Shown: positions 1-8,141, counted from the stretch's first letter. The stretch is DNA of 64,000 bases from Fusobacterium sp. (GCF_032477075.1 NZ_JAWDXO010000010.1:19729-83728), one strand, 5' to 3'. The notes: generated by a model not told the origin, from the sequence alone. Numbers and translations: made by a program.

Positions 1-750
1 TAATAATTCACAAGCTTTTTTAGATTCTGGTGTTACTTCTTTTGGATGATTGAAATGTGTATTTAACCAAATTGGATGATACTTTTTCAACATTTCAACT
101 AATTCAGGAGTTATTCTTTGAGGAAGAACAACTGGAGTTCTTGATCCAATTCTTACTATTTCAACATGAGGGATAGCTCTCAATTTGCTGATAATATATT
201 CTAAAGTTTCGTCAGAAACTAGTAAAGCATCTCCTCCTGATAGTAAGACATCCCTTACTTGTGGAGTCTTAGCTATATATTCAATAGCTTTATCTATTCT
301 ATCCATAGGCATTGCATCATCACTTGCCCCAGCGAATCTTCTACGAGTGCAGTGTCTGCAATACATTGAACACATATCAGTTATTAATAAAAGTACTCTG
401 TCTGGATATCTGTGAGTTAATCCAGGAACTGGAGAATCTTCATCTTCATGTAATGGATCTAAAAGATCAGCTTCAGCTTGATGAATCTCTTTTATTGAAG
501 GAATAGCCTGTTTTCTAACTGGACAGTTAGGATCATTATTATCTATCAATGAAAAATAATATGGAGTAACAGCCATTCTTAAAGTTTCAAGAGTTTTCTT
601 AACTCCTTCTTCTTCCTCTGCACTTAAAGTTATATATTTTTTAAGGTCTTCTAAACTCTCTATTCTATTTTTTACTTGCCAATGCCAGTCATTCCATTGC
701 TCATCTGTTACATTTGGAAAAAATTTGGCTCTAGTGTTAACTGTGTTCAT
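1..750 (-). CDS. kamA: lysine 2,3-aminomutase, N-terminal part (runs off the window)
   Basis: Radical SAM, PLP-dependent enzyme converting L-lysine to L-beta-lysine, the first step of lysine fermentation. The 250 visible residues hold the radical SAM triad CSMYCRHC (Cys127, Cys131, Cys134) followed by TRRRFAG, and the SGGDALL glycine-rich segment, all typical of KamA. The ATG at 750 follows an AGAGGAG site. The reading frame is open to the window edge, so the C-terminal part, including the PLP lysine, lies outside. It is the last visible gene of the kal-kce-kdd-kamA operon, 65 bp behind kdd; kamD/kamE would be expected further on. Assignment is secure from motif and context. Confidence 0.95.
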   Translation of the reverse strand, partial: MNTVNTRAKFFPNVTDEQWNDWHWQVKNRIESLEDLKKYITLSAEEEEGVKKTLETLRMAVTPYYFSLIDNNDPNCPVRKQAIPSIKEIHQAEADLLDPLHEDEDSPVPGLTHRYPDRVLLLITDMCSMYCRHCTRRRFAGASDDAMPMDRIDKAIEYIAKTPQVRDVLLSGGDALLVSDETLEYIISKLRAIPHVEIVRIGSRTPVVLPQRITPELVEMLKKYHPIWLNTHFNHPKEVTPESKKACELL

Positions 751-815
751 TTTATCATCTCCTCTAAATTTTAATTTCATGTCTTAGTTTTAAATTATTT
801 TTTAAGGCAAAAAGA

Positions 816-1853
816 TTAAACATATAATTCGTTAAATATTTCTCTCAATACAGCGCTTTCTCTCAATTCTTCTAAAGTAATTGCAGCGTGGTCTTTAGTA
901 TATCCATTTCCTACTATCATAGTAACATCTTTTCCTACACCTTCAGCTCCTAGAGCAGCTTTAGTGAATGAAGTTGCCATAGAGAAGAAATAAGCTATTC
1001 CTAAATCTTTAACTGGTAAAATTGTTGACATTTCTGTATTTTGTACATTTACACAGTTAATAGCAATATCTACTTCCTTACCATCATTAGCAGCTAACAC
1101 AGCATTTAATACTTCAATTGGTTTTGTTGCATCAGCAATAACTATTTTTATTTTATCACTTACTCTAGCTAATAGAGCAGCTTCTTTTTCATTTCTTACT
1201 AATCCAATTACTGTTCCAGTAGGTCCCACTCTTTTTACTGCTTCATATGCACAAAGCATTCCTGATTTTCCAGCTGATCCAAGAATAACAACTGATTGAC
1301 AAGGTCTAGCTAATTTAGCTACTTGTGCTGGTGCTCCAGCTACATCTAGAGCAGCAAGTGCTAAAGTTTCAGGCATATCATCAGGTAATACTGCATAGAT
1401 TCCACTTTCAAAAAGTATTGCTTTACCTTTAATTTCTACTCTATCAATGTCTGGTTTTACATCGACAATTTCATCTATCCTTAATGGAGTAAGAGACAAA
1501 GAAACTAAAGTAGCTATTTTATCTCCAACCTTAAGATCAGTTTTCCCAATCAGATCATCTCCAATTTTTTCAATTGTTCCAATAAGCATTCCTCCTGATC
1601 CAGTTACAGGATTTTGCATTTTTCCTCTTTCACCAACAATTTCTTTTATTTTAGCTTTAATTTTTTCTACATCATGTCCAGCTTCTTCTTCAATTTGAGT
1701 GAATGAAGCTGAATCAACATTTAGTGCTATTACATCTATTAATATTTCATTTGAATATATATTCATATCATTATTTATTTTTAAAGCTGGTTGTGGTAAA
1801 ACTCCTTGTGGTTCAATAACTCTATGTGTTCCATATTTGCATCCTTTTTTCAT
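816..1853 (-). CDS. kdd: L-erythro-3,5-diaminohexanoate dehydrogenase
   Basis: Oxidatively deaminates 3,5-diaminohexanoate to 5-amino-3-oxohexanoate with NAD(P)+, the middle of the lysine fermentation pathway. It is 345 residues with a dehydrogenase-like fold: GTGGMLIG-type N-terminal segment (seen as GSGGMLIGTIEKIG), then a Rossmann segment VVILGSAGKSGMLCAYEA near residues 188-205. The start ATG follows GGAGGAGAT. It lies between kce (50 bp upstream in transcription) and kamA, the arrangement characterised in F. nucleatum (Kreimeyer and colleagues, from memory). The family is small and specific to this pathway, so the call rests on both sequence and neighbours. Confidence 0.92.
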   Translation of the reverse strand: MKKGCKYGTHRVIEPQGVLPQPALKINNDMNIYSNEILIDVIALNVDSASFTQIEEEAGHDVEKIKAKIKEIVGERGKMQNPVTGSGGMLIGTIEKIGDDLIGKTDLKVGDKIATLVSLSLTPLRIDEIVDVKPDIDRVEIKGKAILFESGIYAVLPDDMPETLALAALDVAGAPAQVAKLARPCQSVVILGSAGKSGMLCAYEAVKRVGPTGTVIGLVRNEKEAALLARVSDKIKIVIADATKPIEVLNAVLAANDGKEVDIAINCVNVQNTEMSTILPVKDLGIAYFFSMATSFTKAALGAEGVGKDVTMIVGNGYTKDHAAITLEELRESAVLREIFNELYV

Positions 1854-1903
1854 TTAAAATCTCCTCCTTAAATTATATTTTAGCTCCTAATATTCAAGTT
1901 AAA

Positions 1904-2719
1904 TTATTTTTTTAATCCTAAAATTTTTCTAGCCTCATCAGGAGTAGCAACTTCTCTTCCTAATTCTTTAGCCAATCTTACAACTTTTTCTACAAGTTCT
2001 CCATTTGATTTAGCAAGTACACCTTTCTCAATGTATACATTATCTTCAAATCCAACTCTCACATGTCCTCCCATAGCAATTGCCATTGCTGCCATTGGAA
2101 ATTCATGTCTTCCTATTCCAGCTACTGTCCATGTAGAGCCTTCTGGAATACTTTCACTGATAAATACAAGATCTCTTGCACTTGCTGCCATTTGAACTCC
2201 TAAAACAAAGTCAAAATGCATAGGTTTTTTGATAAATCCTTGTTTTGCATATTTTATAGCATAATCTACCATTCCTTTGTCAAAAACTTCAATTTCAGGT
2301 TTCACTCCTCTTTCAATCATTATTTTTCCAAAGTTTTTAATAGTATTTTCAGTATTAGTGAAAACTTCATCTCCACCAAAATTACAAGTTCCGCAATCTA
2401 AAGTTGCCATTTCAGGTTTTAATTCAGTAGGTTGTAATCTTTCAAGATCTGTCATTCCAACTGCTCCACCAGTAGATGGTTGGATTATTGCATCTGGACA
2501 TTTTTCTCTTATTGCATCCATACATTCTCTGAATCTTTCTTTAGACTGAGTAGGAGTCCCATCATCTTCTCTTACATGCAGGTGAATTATTGAAGCCCCT
2601 GCTTTATATGCTCCATATGCTTCTCTCACTATCTCTTCTACAGTATAAGGAACCGCTGGATTTTGTTCTTTAGTTACTTCAGCTCCGCATATAGCCGCTG
2701 TAATTATTAATTTTTCCAT
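1904..2719 (-). CDS. kce: 3-keto-5-aminohexanoate cleavage enzyme
   Basis: Zn-dependent enzyme of the BKACE (DUF849) family that condenses 5-amino-3-oxohexanoate with acetyl-CoA to give 3-aminobutyryl-CoA and acetoacetate. The sequence shows the metal-binding HLH motif in SIIHLHVRE near residue 47 and the STGG loop in QPSTGGAVGM. I place the start at the second ATG (2719), because GGAG sits 6 nt before it but abuts an upstream in-frame ATG at 2725; this gives 271 residues. It is 32 bp downstream of kal and 50 bp upstream of kdd on the same strand, in the order expected for the lysine pathway operon. Confidence 0.93.
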   Translation of the reverse strand: MEKLIITAAICGAEVTKEQNPAVPYTVEEIVREAYGAYKAGASIIHLHVREDDGTPTQSKERFRECMDAIREKCPDAIIQPSTGGAVGMTDLERLQPTELKPEMATLDCGTCNFGGDEVFTNTENTIKNFGKIMIERGVKPEIEVFDKGMVDYAIKYAKQGFIKKPMHFDFVLGVQMAASARDLVFISESIPEGSTWTVAGIGRHEFPMAAMAIAMGGHVRVGFEDNVYIEKGVLAKSNGELVEKVVRLAKELGREVATPDEARKILGLKK

Positions 2720-2751
2720 TTTCATCTCCTTTACAATTCAGTAATTTATTT

Positions 2752-3135
2752 CTATTTTTTTCTTTGTTTGTCTTTAGGAGTTACACAAGTTCCACTAGCT
2801 CTGCATACAATGATTGGTTCCTCTAAAACATCTGCAGCTGAATCATTGATATCTGGTCTAGGAACTATAACTTTTCTAGCTTCAAAAACCATTTTTCTTG
2901 AACTGTTTCCAGAATTTACTATTTCACCAACAGCTTCTATAAAATCTCCAGCAAACACAGGAGCCATAAACTCTACACTATCATATGCTTTAAATAACCC
3001 TTCATCTCCATCCATTTGAATTAAAAGTTCAGTAGCAACATCTCCAAATAACTGCAACATTCTAGCACCATCAACTAAATTTCCTCCATAATGTGCATCA
3101 TGAGAACTCATTCTTAGTCTGATCATTGATTTCAT
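2752..3135 (-). CDS. kal: 3-aminobutyryl-CoA ammonia-lyase
   Basis: Hot-dog-fold enzyme of 127 residues that removes ammonia from 3-aminobutyryl-CoA to give crotonyl-CoA, which feeds the butyrate pathway. N-terminal segment MIRLRMSSHDAHYGGNLVDGARML matches the family's conserved opening, in short motifs SSHDAHYGG and LVDGARML. The ATG at 3135 follows AGGAGGAAAAATT. It is the first gene of the operon and lies directly behind the lysine riboswitch at 3250-3419, so its expression, and that of kce, kdd and kamA behind it, is probably controlled by lysine. Function is inferred from family and operon, both strong. Confidence 0.92.
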   Translation of the reverse strand: MKSMIRLRMSSHDAHYGGNLVDGARMLQLFGDVATELLIQMDGDEGLFKAYDSVEFMAPVFAGDFIEAVGEIVNSGNSSRKMVFEARKVIVPRPDINDSAADVLEEPIIVCRASGTCVTPKDKQRKK

Positions 3136-3249
3136 AATTTTTCCTCCTAAATTTCTTCAATTTAAATTTTCAAAAAATTAAAAAAGATGCATGTGGTAAT
3201 AGACATAGTTAAACTGTAAGCATGATTTGATCTTGATTTTACTAAAATC
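3136..3249 (-). promoter_or_regulatory. expression platform between lysine aptamer and kal
   Basis: Leader between the aptamer and the kal start. It holds a perfect hairpin TTGATTTT-AGT-AAAATCAA (3251-3233) directly behind the closing helix, the stretch AACTATGTC (3210-3202), which is perfectly complementary to GACATAGTT inside the aptamer (3348-3340), a T-run at 3186-3181, and the kal Shine-Dalgarno AGGAGG. I see no strong GC-rich terminator ahead of the T-run, so whether control is by termination or ribosome access cannot be settled from sequence. Confidence 0.55.
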
Positions 3250-3419
3250 AAAATAGCTCTCCACAATAAATGTGACAGTTGTTGCATATTCCTGCAACCC
3301 CCAAGAAAAAAGACCATAAGCAATCTTTTCCCTTTCGGCAACTATGTCCTTTGTATGAAGCATTGAGAGCTTTTTCTCTTAGCATCTCCATACTACCTCC
3401 ATAAATGCACCTCTATTTT
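3250..3419 (-). ncRNA. lysine riboswitch (L box) aptamer
   Basis: On the minus strand the region matches the lysine aptamer core in order: AGAGGTGC at the 5' side, an AGTA-containing internal loop, TTGCCGAAAGGG, then TTGGGGGTTGCAGGAATATG, CAACAACTGTCACA and finally TGTGGAGAGC. The closing helix pairs AAAATAG (3419-3413) with CTATTTT (3256-3250) without mismatch, and TTGCA/TGCAA forms the expected hairpin around GGAATA. The T. maritima aptamer, as I recall it, shares these blocks. It sits 115 bp before kal, the first gene for lysine degradation, so ligand binding should raise expression, opposite to the common biosynthesis/transport use. A short open frame across it (3178-3363) is not a gene. 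Confidence 0.93.
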
Positions 3420-3744
3420 ATATAAATATTCAATTGTCTTATACGCTTGCTATGTCATATTACTCCTAGATAAACTATATTCATGATATATATATAAGCT
3501 TTTTCTAAAAATATAACACACTTCTTTCAATATAAGTATACTTTGACTTTTTTTAAAAGTCAATAGAAATTCTAAAATTTTTTTTAAACTTAAAACAATC
3601 CCTTTAATTTTCAGCAAAATAACTATATCTACTAAACTGCTTTTCTTTTTTAAAGGATTTTTAAACTCTATTTGGTATATTATAATAATATACATAATTA
3701 TTTTTGCTTAAAATTAAATAATTTTATAAAGGAGGGAAATTTTT
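3420..3744. other. divergent intergenic region
   Basis: Very AT-rich region between the lysine operon leader and the cyclic-nucleotide-binding-domain gene. It must carry promoters in both directions. On the minus strand a TATAAG lies about 20-25 bp before the riboswitch; on the plus strand a TATTATAATAATAT cluster lies near 3675-3690. Neither has a convincing -35 box. Open frames here are low-complexity and have no coding look. Confidence 0.4.
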
Positions 3745-4248
3745 ATGAAAGATCAGTTTATGGATGAATACTCTACTATATTTAAAGTTATTGAAAAAAC
3801 CCCTCTATTCAGTGCTCTTAGTAAAGAAGAAATAAAAGAAATGCTTTCATTGATGACTCTAAAAAACTATAAGAAAGGAGAAGTTATCTTTAAGCAAGAT
3901 AGTTCTCCTAATAATATTTATATAATTGAAAATGGTATTGTTAAGCTTTTTCATCGAAAAGATGAAATTGATTTTGATATCGGAACTTTTACTACTGGAA
4001 ATTGTTTTGGAGAAGTTGCACTTATTGGTATACTTCCATACATTGGAACTGCTGTTGCTATAAGTGAATTATCAGTGTTACAATTCTCTAAAATATCACT
4101 GCATAAACTATCTAAAACTAATATAATGTTATTTAATAAATTTCTTTTAAACATATCAAGAGAAGTATGCAGAAGACTTTATCTCATTGATAAACATCTC
4201 ATTAAAGCACTAGAAGAAAATTCAAAATTTCATAATTCAATTTCATAA
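3745..4248 (+). CDS. cyclic nucleotide-binding-domain protein without DNA-binding domain
   Basis: The 167-residue protein has one cNMP-binding (Crp/Fnr sensor) beta-barrel at about residues 18-125: PLFSALSKEEIKEML, then the phosphate-binding-cassette-like segment GNCFGEVALIGILPYIGTA. A C-terminal helix (residues 130-160) follows, and the protein stops where the helix-turn-helix of a Crp/Fnr regulator would begin. It therefore may sense a small molecule without binding DNA itself, perhaps as a partner of another protein. The ATG at 3745 follows GGAGGG. It is divergent from the lysine operon and 76 bp before the rubredoxin gene. Ligand and role are unknown. Confidence 0.75.
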   Translation: MKDQFMDEYSTIFKVIEKTPLFSALSKEEIKEMLSLMTLKNYKKGEVIFKQDSSPNNIYIIENGIVKLFHRKDEIDFDIGTFTTGNCFGEVALIGILPYIGTAVAISELSVLQFSKISLHKLSKTNIMLFNKFLLNISREVCRRLYLIDKHLIKALEENSKFHNSIS

Positions 4249-4324
4249 TTCAATATTTACCCTTTATAAAAATCATGATATAATCCTTATAGGTTGTTGA
4301 GAAAAATTTATTGGAGGTTTACCT

Positions 4325-4666
4325 ATGAAAAAATATATATGTGAAGTTTGTGGATATGTTTATGATCCTGCTGTTGGTGATGCAGATCACGGTATCAAAG
4401 CTGGAACTTCTTTTAATGATCTTCCAGAAGATTGGACCTGTCCTCCTTGTGGTGCTGACAAACATGCATTTTCTGAACTTAAAGAACATGATACTAATGA
4501 AATTGAGAAATTTATGTGTGAAGTTTGTGGATATGTTTATGATCCTGCTGTTGGTGATGCAGATCATGGTATCAAAGCTGGAACTCCTTTTAATAGTCTT
4601 CCAGAAGATTGGACTTGCCCTCCTTGTGGTGCTGACAAACATGCATTCAGAAAATTTAAATATTAA
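4325..4666 (+). CDS. two-domain rubredoxin
   Basis: Small electron carrier with two complete rubredoxin domains, residues 4-53 and 63-112. Each holds CEVCGYVYDP and CPPCGADKHAF, so each should bind one Fe through four Cys. Rubredoxins are usually a single domain of about 52 residues; here 113 residues hold two almost identical copies joined by a short acidic linker (ELKEHDTNEIEKF). The start ATG follows TGGAGG and a good terminator follows at 4679. In anaerobes rubredoxin usually passes electrons to superoxide reductase, peroxide or NO/O2 reductases; no such partner is adjacent. Confidence 0.93.
   Translation: MKKYICEVCGYVYDPAVGDADHGIKAGTSFNDLPEDWTCPPCGADKHAFSELKEHDTNEIEKFMCEVCGYVYDPAVGDADHGIKAGTPFNSLPEDWTCPPCGADKHAFRKFKY
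4340..4650 (+). repeat. tandem intragenic duplication in the rubredoxin gene
   Basis: Two near-identical DNA copies of about 134 bp, roughly 4340-4473 and 4517-4650, offset by 177 bp (59 codons). Only a few base differences are visible between them, mostly silent, such as atcacgg versus atcatgg. This suggests recent duplication or ongoing gene conversion. Confidence 0.85.
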
Positions 4667-4678
4667 TTCTAAATTTCT

Positions 4679-4708
4679 ATGGCATAGAGTATTTCTATGC
4701 CATTTTTT
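4679..4708 (+). terminator. intrinsic terminator after rubredoxin
   Basis: Perfect 10-bp stem ATGGCATAGA / TCTATGCCAT (4679-4688, 4694-4703), loop GTATT, followed by a T-run. Confidence 0.9.
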
Positions 4709-4786
4709 ATTTTACTTTGTAATTTGAAAAAAATGCTATATAATAGCATAATAAATAATTATTATTGGAGATTTTGGAGGATTTTT

Positions 4787-6166
4787 ATGTTGTTAGATTT
4801 TATAAATAATCTCAAAAAAAAATACCCTAGTTCTTTTTGGCTTATGTGTTTTACTATTACTTGGGAAAGATTTTCATATCATGGAATCTCAACAATACTT
4901 GTTCTTTATTTTACTGCTTCTGTAACTAAAGGGGGAATTGGTCTTTCTCCCAAAGAAGCTACTTCTCTTTATGGATTTTATGTAGGAATATTACATCTTA
5001 CCCCACTTGCTGGAGGATGGCTATCTGATAGATATTTAGGACAACAAAAATCTATTATTTTAGGAGGATTTTTTATCTCTTTCGGAAATTTTCTTTTATT
5101 TACAAGCTCAGATATTTATCAATTATATTTCAGCCTTCTTTCAATTATCATAGGAAATGGATTTTTTAAAGCAAACGGTACTAATCTTGTAGGTAATATT
5201 TATTCAGATAAAAGCACTCTTGAAAAAGAAGTTGCTTATAGTCTTTTTTATATGTTTATAAATTTAGGTTCTTTTCTTGCACCTTTTACAGCTGGATTGA
5301 TAGCTGACAAATTCTTTGCTGTAAGGAATGCCACTGGAGAAATTATTCATTATGGTTATAAACCTATGTTTCTTATTTGCAGTGTTATAGGTATTACTTG
5401 GACTATTTCCTTTTTTTATCTTGCTCCTAAATATTTAAAAAATACTGGAAAATTACCATGCTATACACATAAGACTGAAAAAAAATCAATTTTTTCTTTC
5501 ACTTTTAGTGAAAAAGAAAAGAAAAGAATAAAGGCTATGGGAATAATCTCAATATTTGTTATTCTATTTTGGACATCTTTTTATCAATCTTTTAGTTCTA
5601 TTACTTTATATGCAAGAGATTATGTTAACAGAAGCCTTTTTGGATTCATAGTTCCCGTTCCTTGGTTCGCTGCATTAAATGCTATATTTGGAATCATTTT
5701 TTCTCCAATATTGGCATTATTATGGAGTCAGCTTCGCAAAAAAAACATAACTATACCTGTAAAAATTTCCTTTGGTATATTCTCTATGGGTATAGCTTTT
5801 GCTTTTATGACTGTTTCTGTTCTAATATCTGGTGATATAAAAGCTAATATGATTTTTATTATTTTAGCTTATATATTTAATACTTTATCTGAACTATGTA
5901 TAGCTCCTATTGGTATTGCTATGTTCAACTGTCTTTCTCCCAAAAGATACTCTACATTTTTTATGGGATTGTGGTACATGACTATGTTTTTTGCAAGTAT
6001 TATTTCTGGTAAAGTTGCTGGTTTTACCCAAGATACGGGATTTCTTACTATTTTCTTTTCTCTTTCTGTGATACTCTTTGTAATGGGAAGTATTTTATAT
6101 CTATCTAGAAAAAATCTTGATAATCTTATGGTTGTAGAAGATGATTGTGATTGCAGAATAATATAA
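4787..6166 (+). CDS. POT/PTR2-family peptide transporter
   Basis: Inner-membrane transporter of the proton-dependent oligopeptide family, about 459 residues with at least 12 hydrophobic segments. It shows WERFSYHG near residue 24, the LAGGWLSDRYLGQQ loop between helices 2 and 3, and GNGFFKAN in helix 4 (usual GNGLFKPN). I chose the ATG at 4787, which follows TTGGAGG; an in-frame ATG at 4697 lies inside the rubredoxin terminator and has no ribosome site. The family motif ExxERF reads ITWERF here, so the first glutamate is isoleucine, which may alter proton coupling. Probable substrates are di- or tripeptides, in keeping with peptide fermentation. Confidence 0.88.
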   Translation: MLLDFINNLKKKYPSSFWLMCFTITWERFSYHGISTILVLYFTASVTKGGIGLSPKEATSLYGFYVGILHLTPLAGGWLSDRYLGQQKSIILGGFFISFGNFLLFTSSDIYQLYFSLLSIIIGNGFFKANGTNLVGNIYSDKSTLEKEVAYSLFYMFINLGSFLAPFTAGLIADKFFAVRNATGEIIHYGYKPMFLICSVIGITWTISFFYLAPKYLKNTGKLPCYTHKTEKKSIFSFTFSEKEKKRIKAMGIISIFVILFWTSFYQSFSSITLYARDYVNRSLFGFIVPVPWFAALNAIFGIIFSPILALLWSQLRKKNITIPVKISFGIFSMGIAFAFMTVSVLISGDIKANMIFIILAYIFNTLSELCIAPIGIAMFNCLSPKRYSTFFMGLWYMTMFFASIISGKVAGFTQDTGFLTIFFSLSVILFVMGSILYLSRKNLDNLMVVEDDCDCRII

Positions 6167-6180
6167 ACTTTAACAAAAAT

Positions 6181-6224
6181 AAAGATGACAATAGAATATA
6201 TAAATTTTCTTTGTCATCTTTTTT
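6181..6224. terminator. bidirectional terminator between convergent genes
   Basis: Inverted repeat AAAGATGACAA (6181-6191) / TTGTCATCTTT (6211-6221) followed by TTTT; it serves the peptide transporter and, with its A-rich 5' side, the convergent PhzF-like gene. Confidence 0.8.
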
Positions 6225-6231
6225 AATAATA

Positions 6232-7125
6232 TTATATTTCTATTTTCCCCTCTACAAATTTTATTGCTGTTCCACCAATGAGCACATCTATTTTTTCTTC
6301 TTTAATTTGAATTTTTCCCATTATTTCGCTCTTTCTACCTAATTTTTCTCCTTGTGTAACAGTAACAATTTCATCAGCCTTTATTTTTCCTATTGTATAC
6401 AAATAATAAATTAATGCTCCATTTGATGTTCCTGTTGCAGCTTCTTCATCTATATCAACTATTGGAGCAAAATTTCTGGCATAGAGGTTTATTTTATCCT
6501 CTATTTTTTCTATATAAAATGGATGAAGAGATATTATATTTAATTCCTTGCTTATCTTTTTTATTTTTTCCATATTTCCAACTATTTCATTTAATATTTC
6601 CTTTCTTTTTAATGGTATCATTAAATCCCAAACACCTGTATATGCTTTTACTATTTCTATATCATCTGCAAAACTATCAGAAGACATGTTCAGTGCTTCT
6701 GCCAATTCGATTTTATTTACAGTGAAATTTCTATCTATTTTAGGAGAAGCTTGATACATCATTATGTTTTCTATTTTTGTATTTTTTATTTTTATAACAA
6801 TAGGGAGAATTCCTAAATTAGTTTCTATATTTATTTGATTTTCCCCTTCTTCAGCTTTTATTATTCCGCACTCTACAAGCGCTGTTCCATAAGCTATAGT
6901 TGCATGACCACATAAATCTATCTCTTCTTTTGGAGTAAAAAATTTTACTTTTATTTTTCCATATTCATTTAAAAATAAAAATACAGTTTCAGGATAACCA
7001 AGTTCTTTGGCTATACTCTGCATTTCTTTGTTTCCTAATCCTTCTGCTCCCAATAAAACTCCAGCTGGATTTCCTTTAAAAAGTTCCGTTGTAAATGAAT
7101 CGTATATCAATAATTTCCTTTCCAT
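6232..7125 (-). CDS. PhzF-family isomerase
   Basis: The 297-residue protein belongs to the PhzF / diaminopimelate-epimerase-fold family. It opens with LLIYDSFTTELFKGNPAGV, in which the FxGNPA motif is diagnostic; YPETVFL supplies the conserved acidic residue, and FFTPKEEIDLCGHATIA and ATGTSNGAL are also family motifs. Biochemical substrates for most members are unknown. The ATG at 7125 follows AAAGGATGG. It lies 23 bp behind the M19 dipeptidase gene on the same strand and probably shares its transcript. The family call is firm and the reaction is not known. Confidence 0.88.
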   Translation of the reverse strand: MERKLLIYDSFTTELFKGNPAGVLLGAEGLGNKEMQSIAKELGYPETVFLFLNEYGKIKVKFFTPKEEIDLCGHATIAYGTALVECGIIKAEEGENQINIETNLGILPIVIKIKNTKIENIMMYQASPKIDRNFTVNKIELAEALNMSSDSFADDIEIVKAYTGVWDLMIPLKRKEILNEIVGNMEKIKKISKELNIISLHPFYIEKIEDKINLYARNFAPIVDIDEEAATGTSNGALIYYLYTIGKIKADEIVTVTQGEKLGRKSEIMGKIQIKEEKIDVLIGGTAIKFVEGKIEI

Positions 7126-7147
7126 ATTCCATCCTTTCAGTTTAAGA

Positions 7148-8110
7148 TTATTTTTCCAAAGTTATTTCTATTACCCTCATAAAATTTTCATATGCTATTT
7201 TTCTTATATCTTCTTCTGAATATTTTCTCTTTCTCAATTCTTCTATGACATTCTGTGCATAAGAAGCGTCTTCTAAACCTTTTGGATTCATATCTTTTCC
7301 TGTTCTCCCAGTATAAAGATATTCGCAAAAATCAAATCCTAAACCTACATGTTTAATTCCTCCCAGTGATACCATATGATCTATATGATCTACATATCTT
7401 TCTATTGTCTGTCTGTCTTTTTCTAAATCTACAAAACCTTTATATGCAACAGCACCTACTAATCCTCCACTTTCTGCAACTGCTCTAATCTGCTTATCAG
7501 TTAAATTTCTTACATGATCACAGAGACTTCTGGCATTTGAGTGAGAAGCAATTATAGGTTTATTGCTTACTTCATAAATACCCCAAAAAGTTTTTTCATT
7601 TGCATGAGATACGTCTACTATCATCCCTAGTTCATTCATTTTTTTTATTGCTGCTTTACCAGTTTTTGTTATTCCTCTATTTTCATCTCCCTTTGCTCCT
7701 GTCCCTAGATCATTTTCTTCATTCCAAGTCAGAGATGCATGTCTAAACCCTAATTGATAAAAAGTATCCAGCCAATCTAAATTTTTCTTTATTGCTCTAA
7801 GTCCTTCTATTCCCATAAGAACATTTAGCTTTTCATTTATTATTCCTTTGTTGAAATCTCCTGAGCTTTTTATGATATTATAAAGTTCTTCATTTTTTTG
7901 AATTTCATGCATAGTTGAATTTATCATCCACATCATTTCTCTTTCTTCATCTACTGCATTTTCATCAAGATATGCTATGAATATTCCTCCCATAATATTT
8001 CCTGTTTTAAATCTATCAAGGTGATGTTTTTTTACAATATGTTCTTCTCCATTCTTTCTTTTTGCAGAAACATCAAACCAAATATCTGCATGTCCATCAA
8101 ATATTTTCAT
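7148..8110 (-). CDS. peptidase M19 (membrane/renal-type dipeptidase)
   Basis: Zn-dependent dipeptidase with a TIM-barrel fold, 320 residues, probably cytosolic because there is no signal peptide. Metal ligands are visible in order: HAD near residue 6, the bridging Glu in MGIEG near residue 120, His in VDVSHAN, His in IIASHSNARSL and Asp in GLGFDF. M19 enzymes hydrolyse dipeptides and sometimes those with a D-residue at the C-terminal side. The start follows AAGGGGGGATAAAAA. It fits the peptide-fermenting lifestyle and the peptide transporter nearby. Confidence 0.9.
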   Translation of the reverse strand: MKIFDGHADIWFDVSAKRKNGEEHIVKKHHLDRFKTGNIMGGIFIAYLDENAVDEEREMMWMINSTMHEIQKNEELYNIIKSSGDFNKGIINEKLNVLMGIEGLRAIKKNLDWLDTFYQLGFRHASLTWNEENDLGTGAKGDENRGITKTGKAAIKKMNELGMIVDVSHANEKTFWGIYEVSNKPIIASHSNARSLCDHVRNLTDKQIRAVAESGGLVGAVAYKGFVDLEKDRQTIERYVDHIDHMVSLGGIKHVGLGFDFCEYLYTGRTGKDMNPKGLEDASYAQNVIEELRKRKYSEEDIRKIAYENFMRVIEITLEK

Positions 8111-8141
8111 TTTTTATCCCCCCTTGTTTCTAAATTTATTT

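Noticed and set aside
3178..3363. A 61-codon open frame upstream of kal
   Set aside because: It lies inside the lysine riboswitch and reads through its conserved RNA motifs; the protein text has no coding character.
4319..4727. Open frames overlapping the rubredoxin gene on both strands
   Set aside because: They are shadows produced by the internal DNA repeat; only the frame at 4325-4666 has rubredoxin motifs.
4697..4786. N-terminal extension of the peptide transporter from ATG 4697
   Set aside because: It begins inside the rubredoxin terminator and has no ribosome site; ATG 4787 behind TTGGAGG gives the expected family N-terminus.
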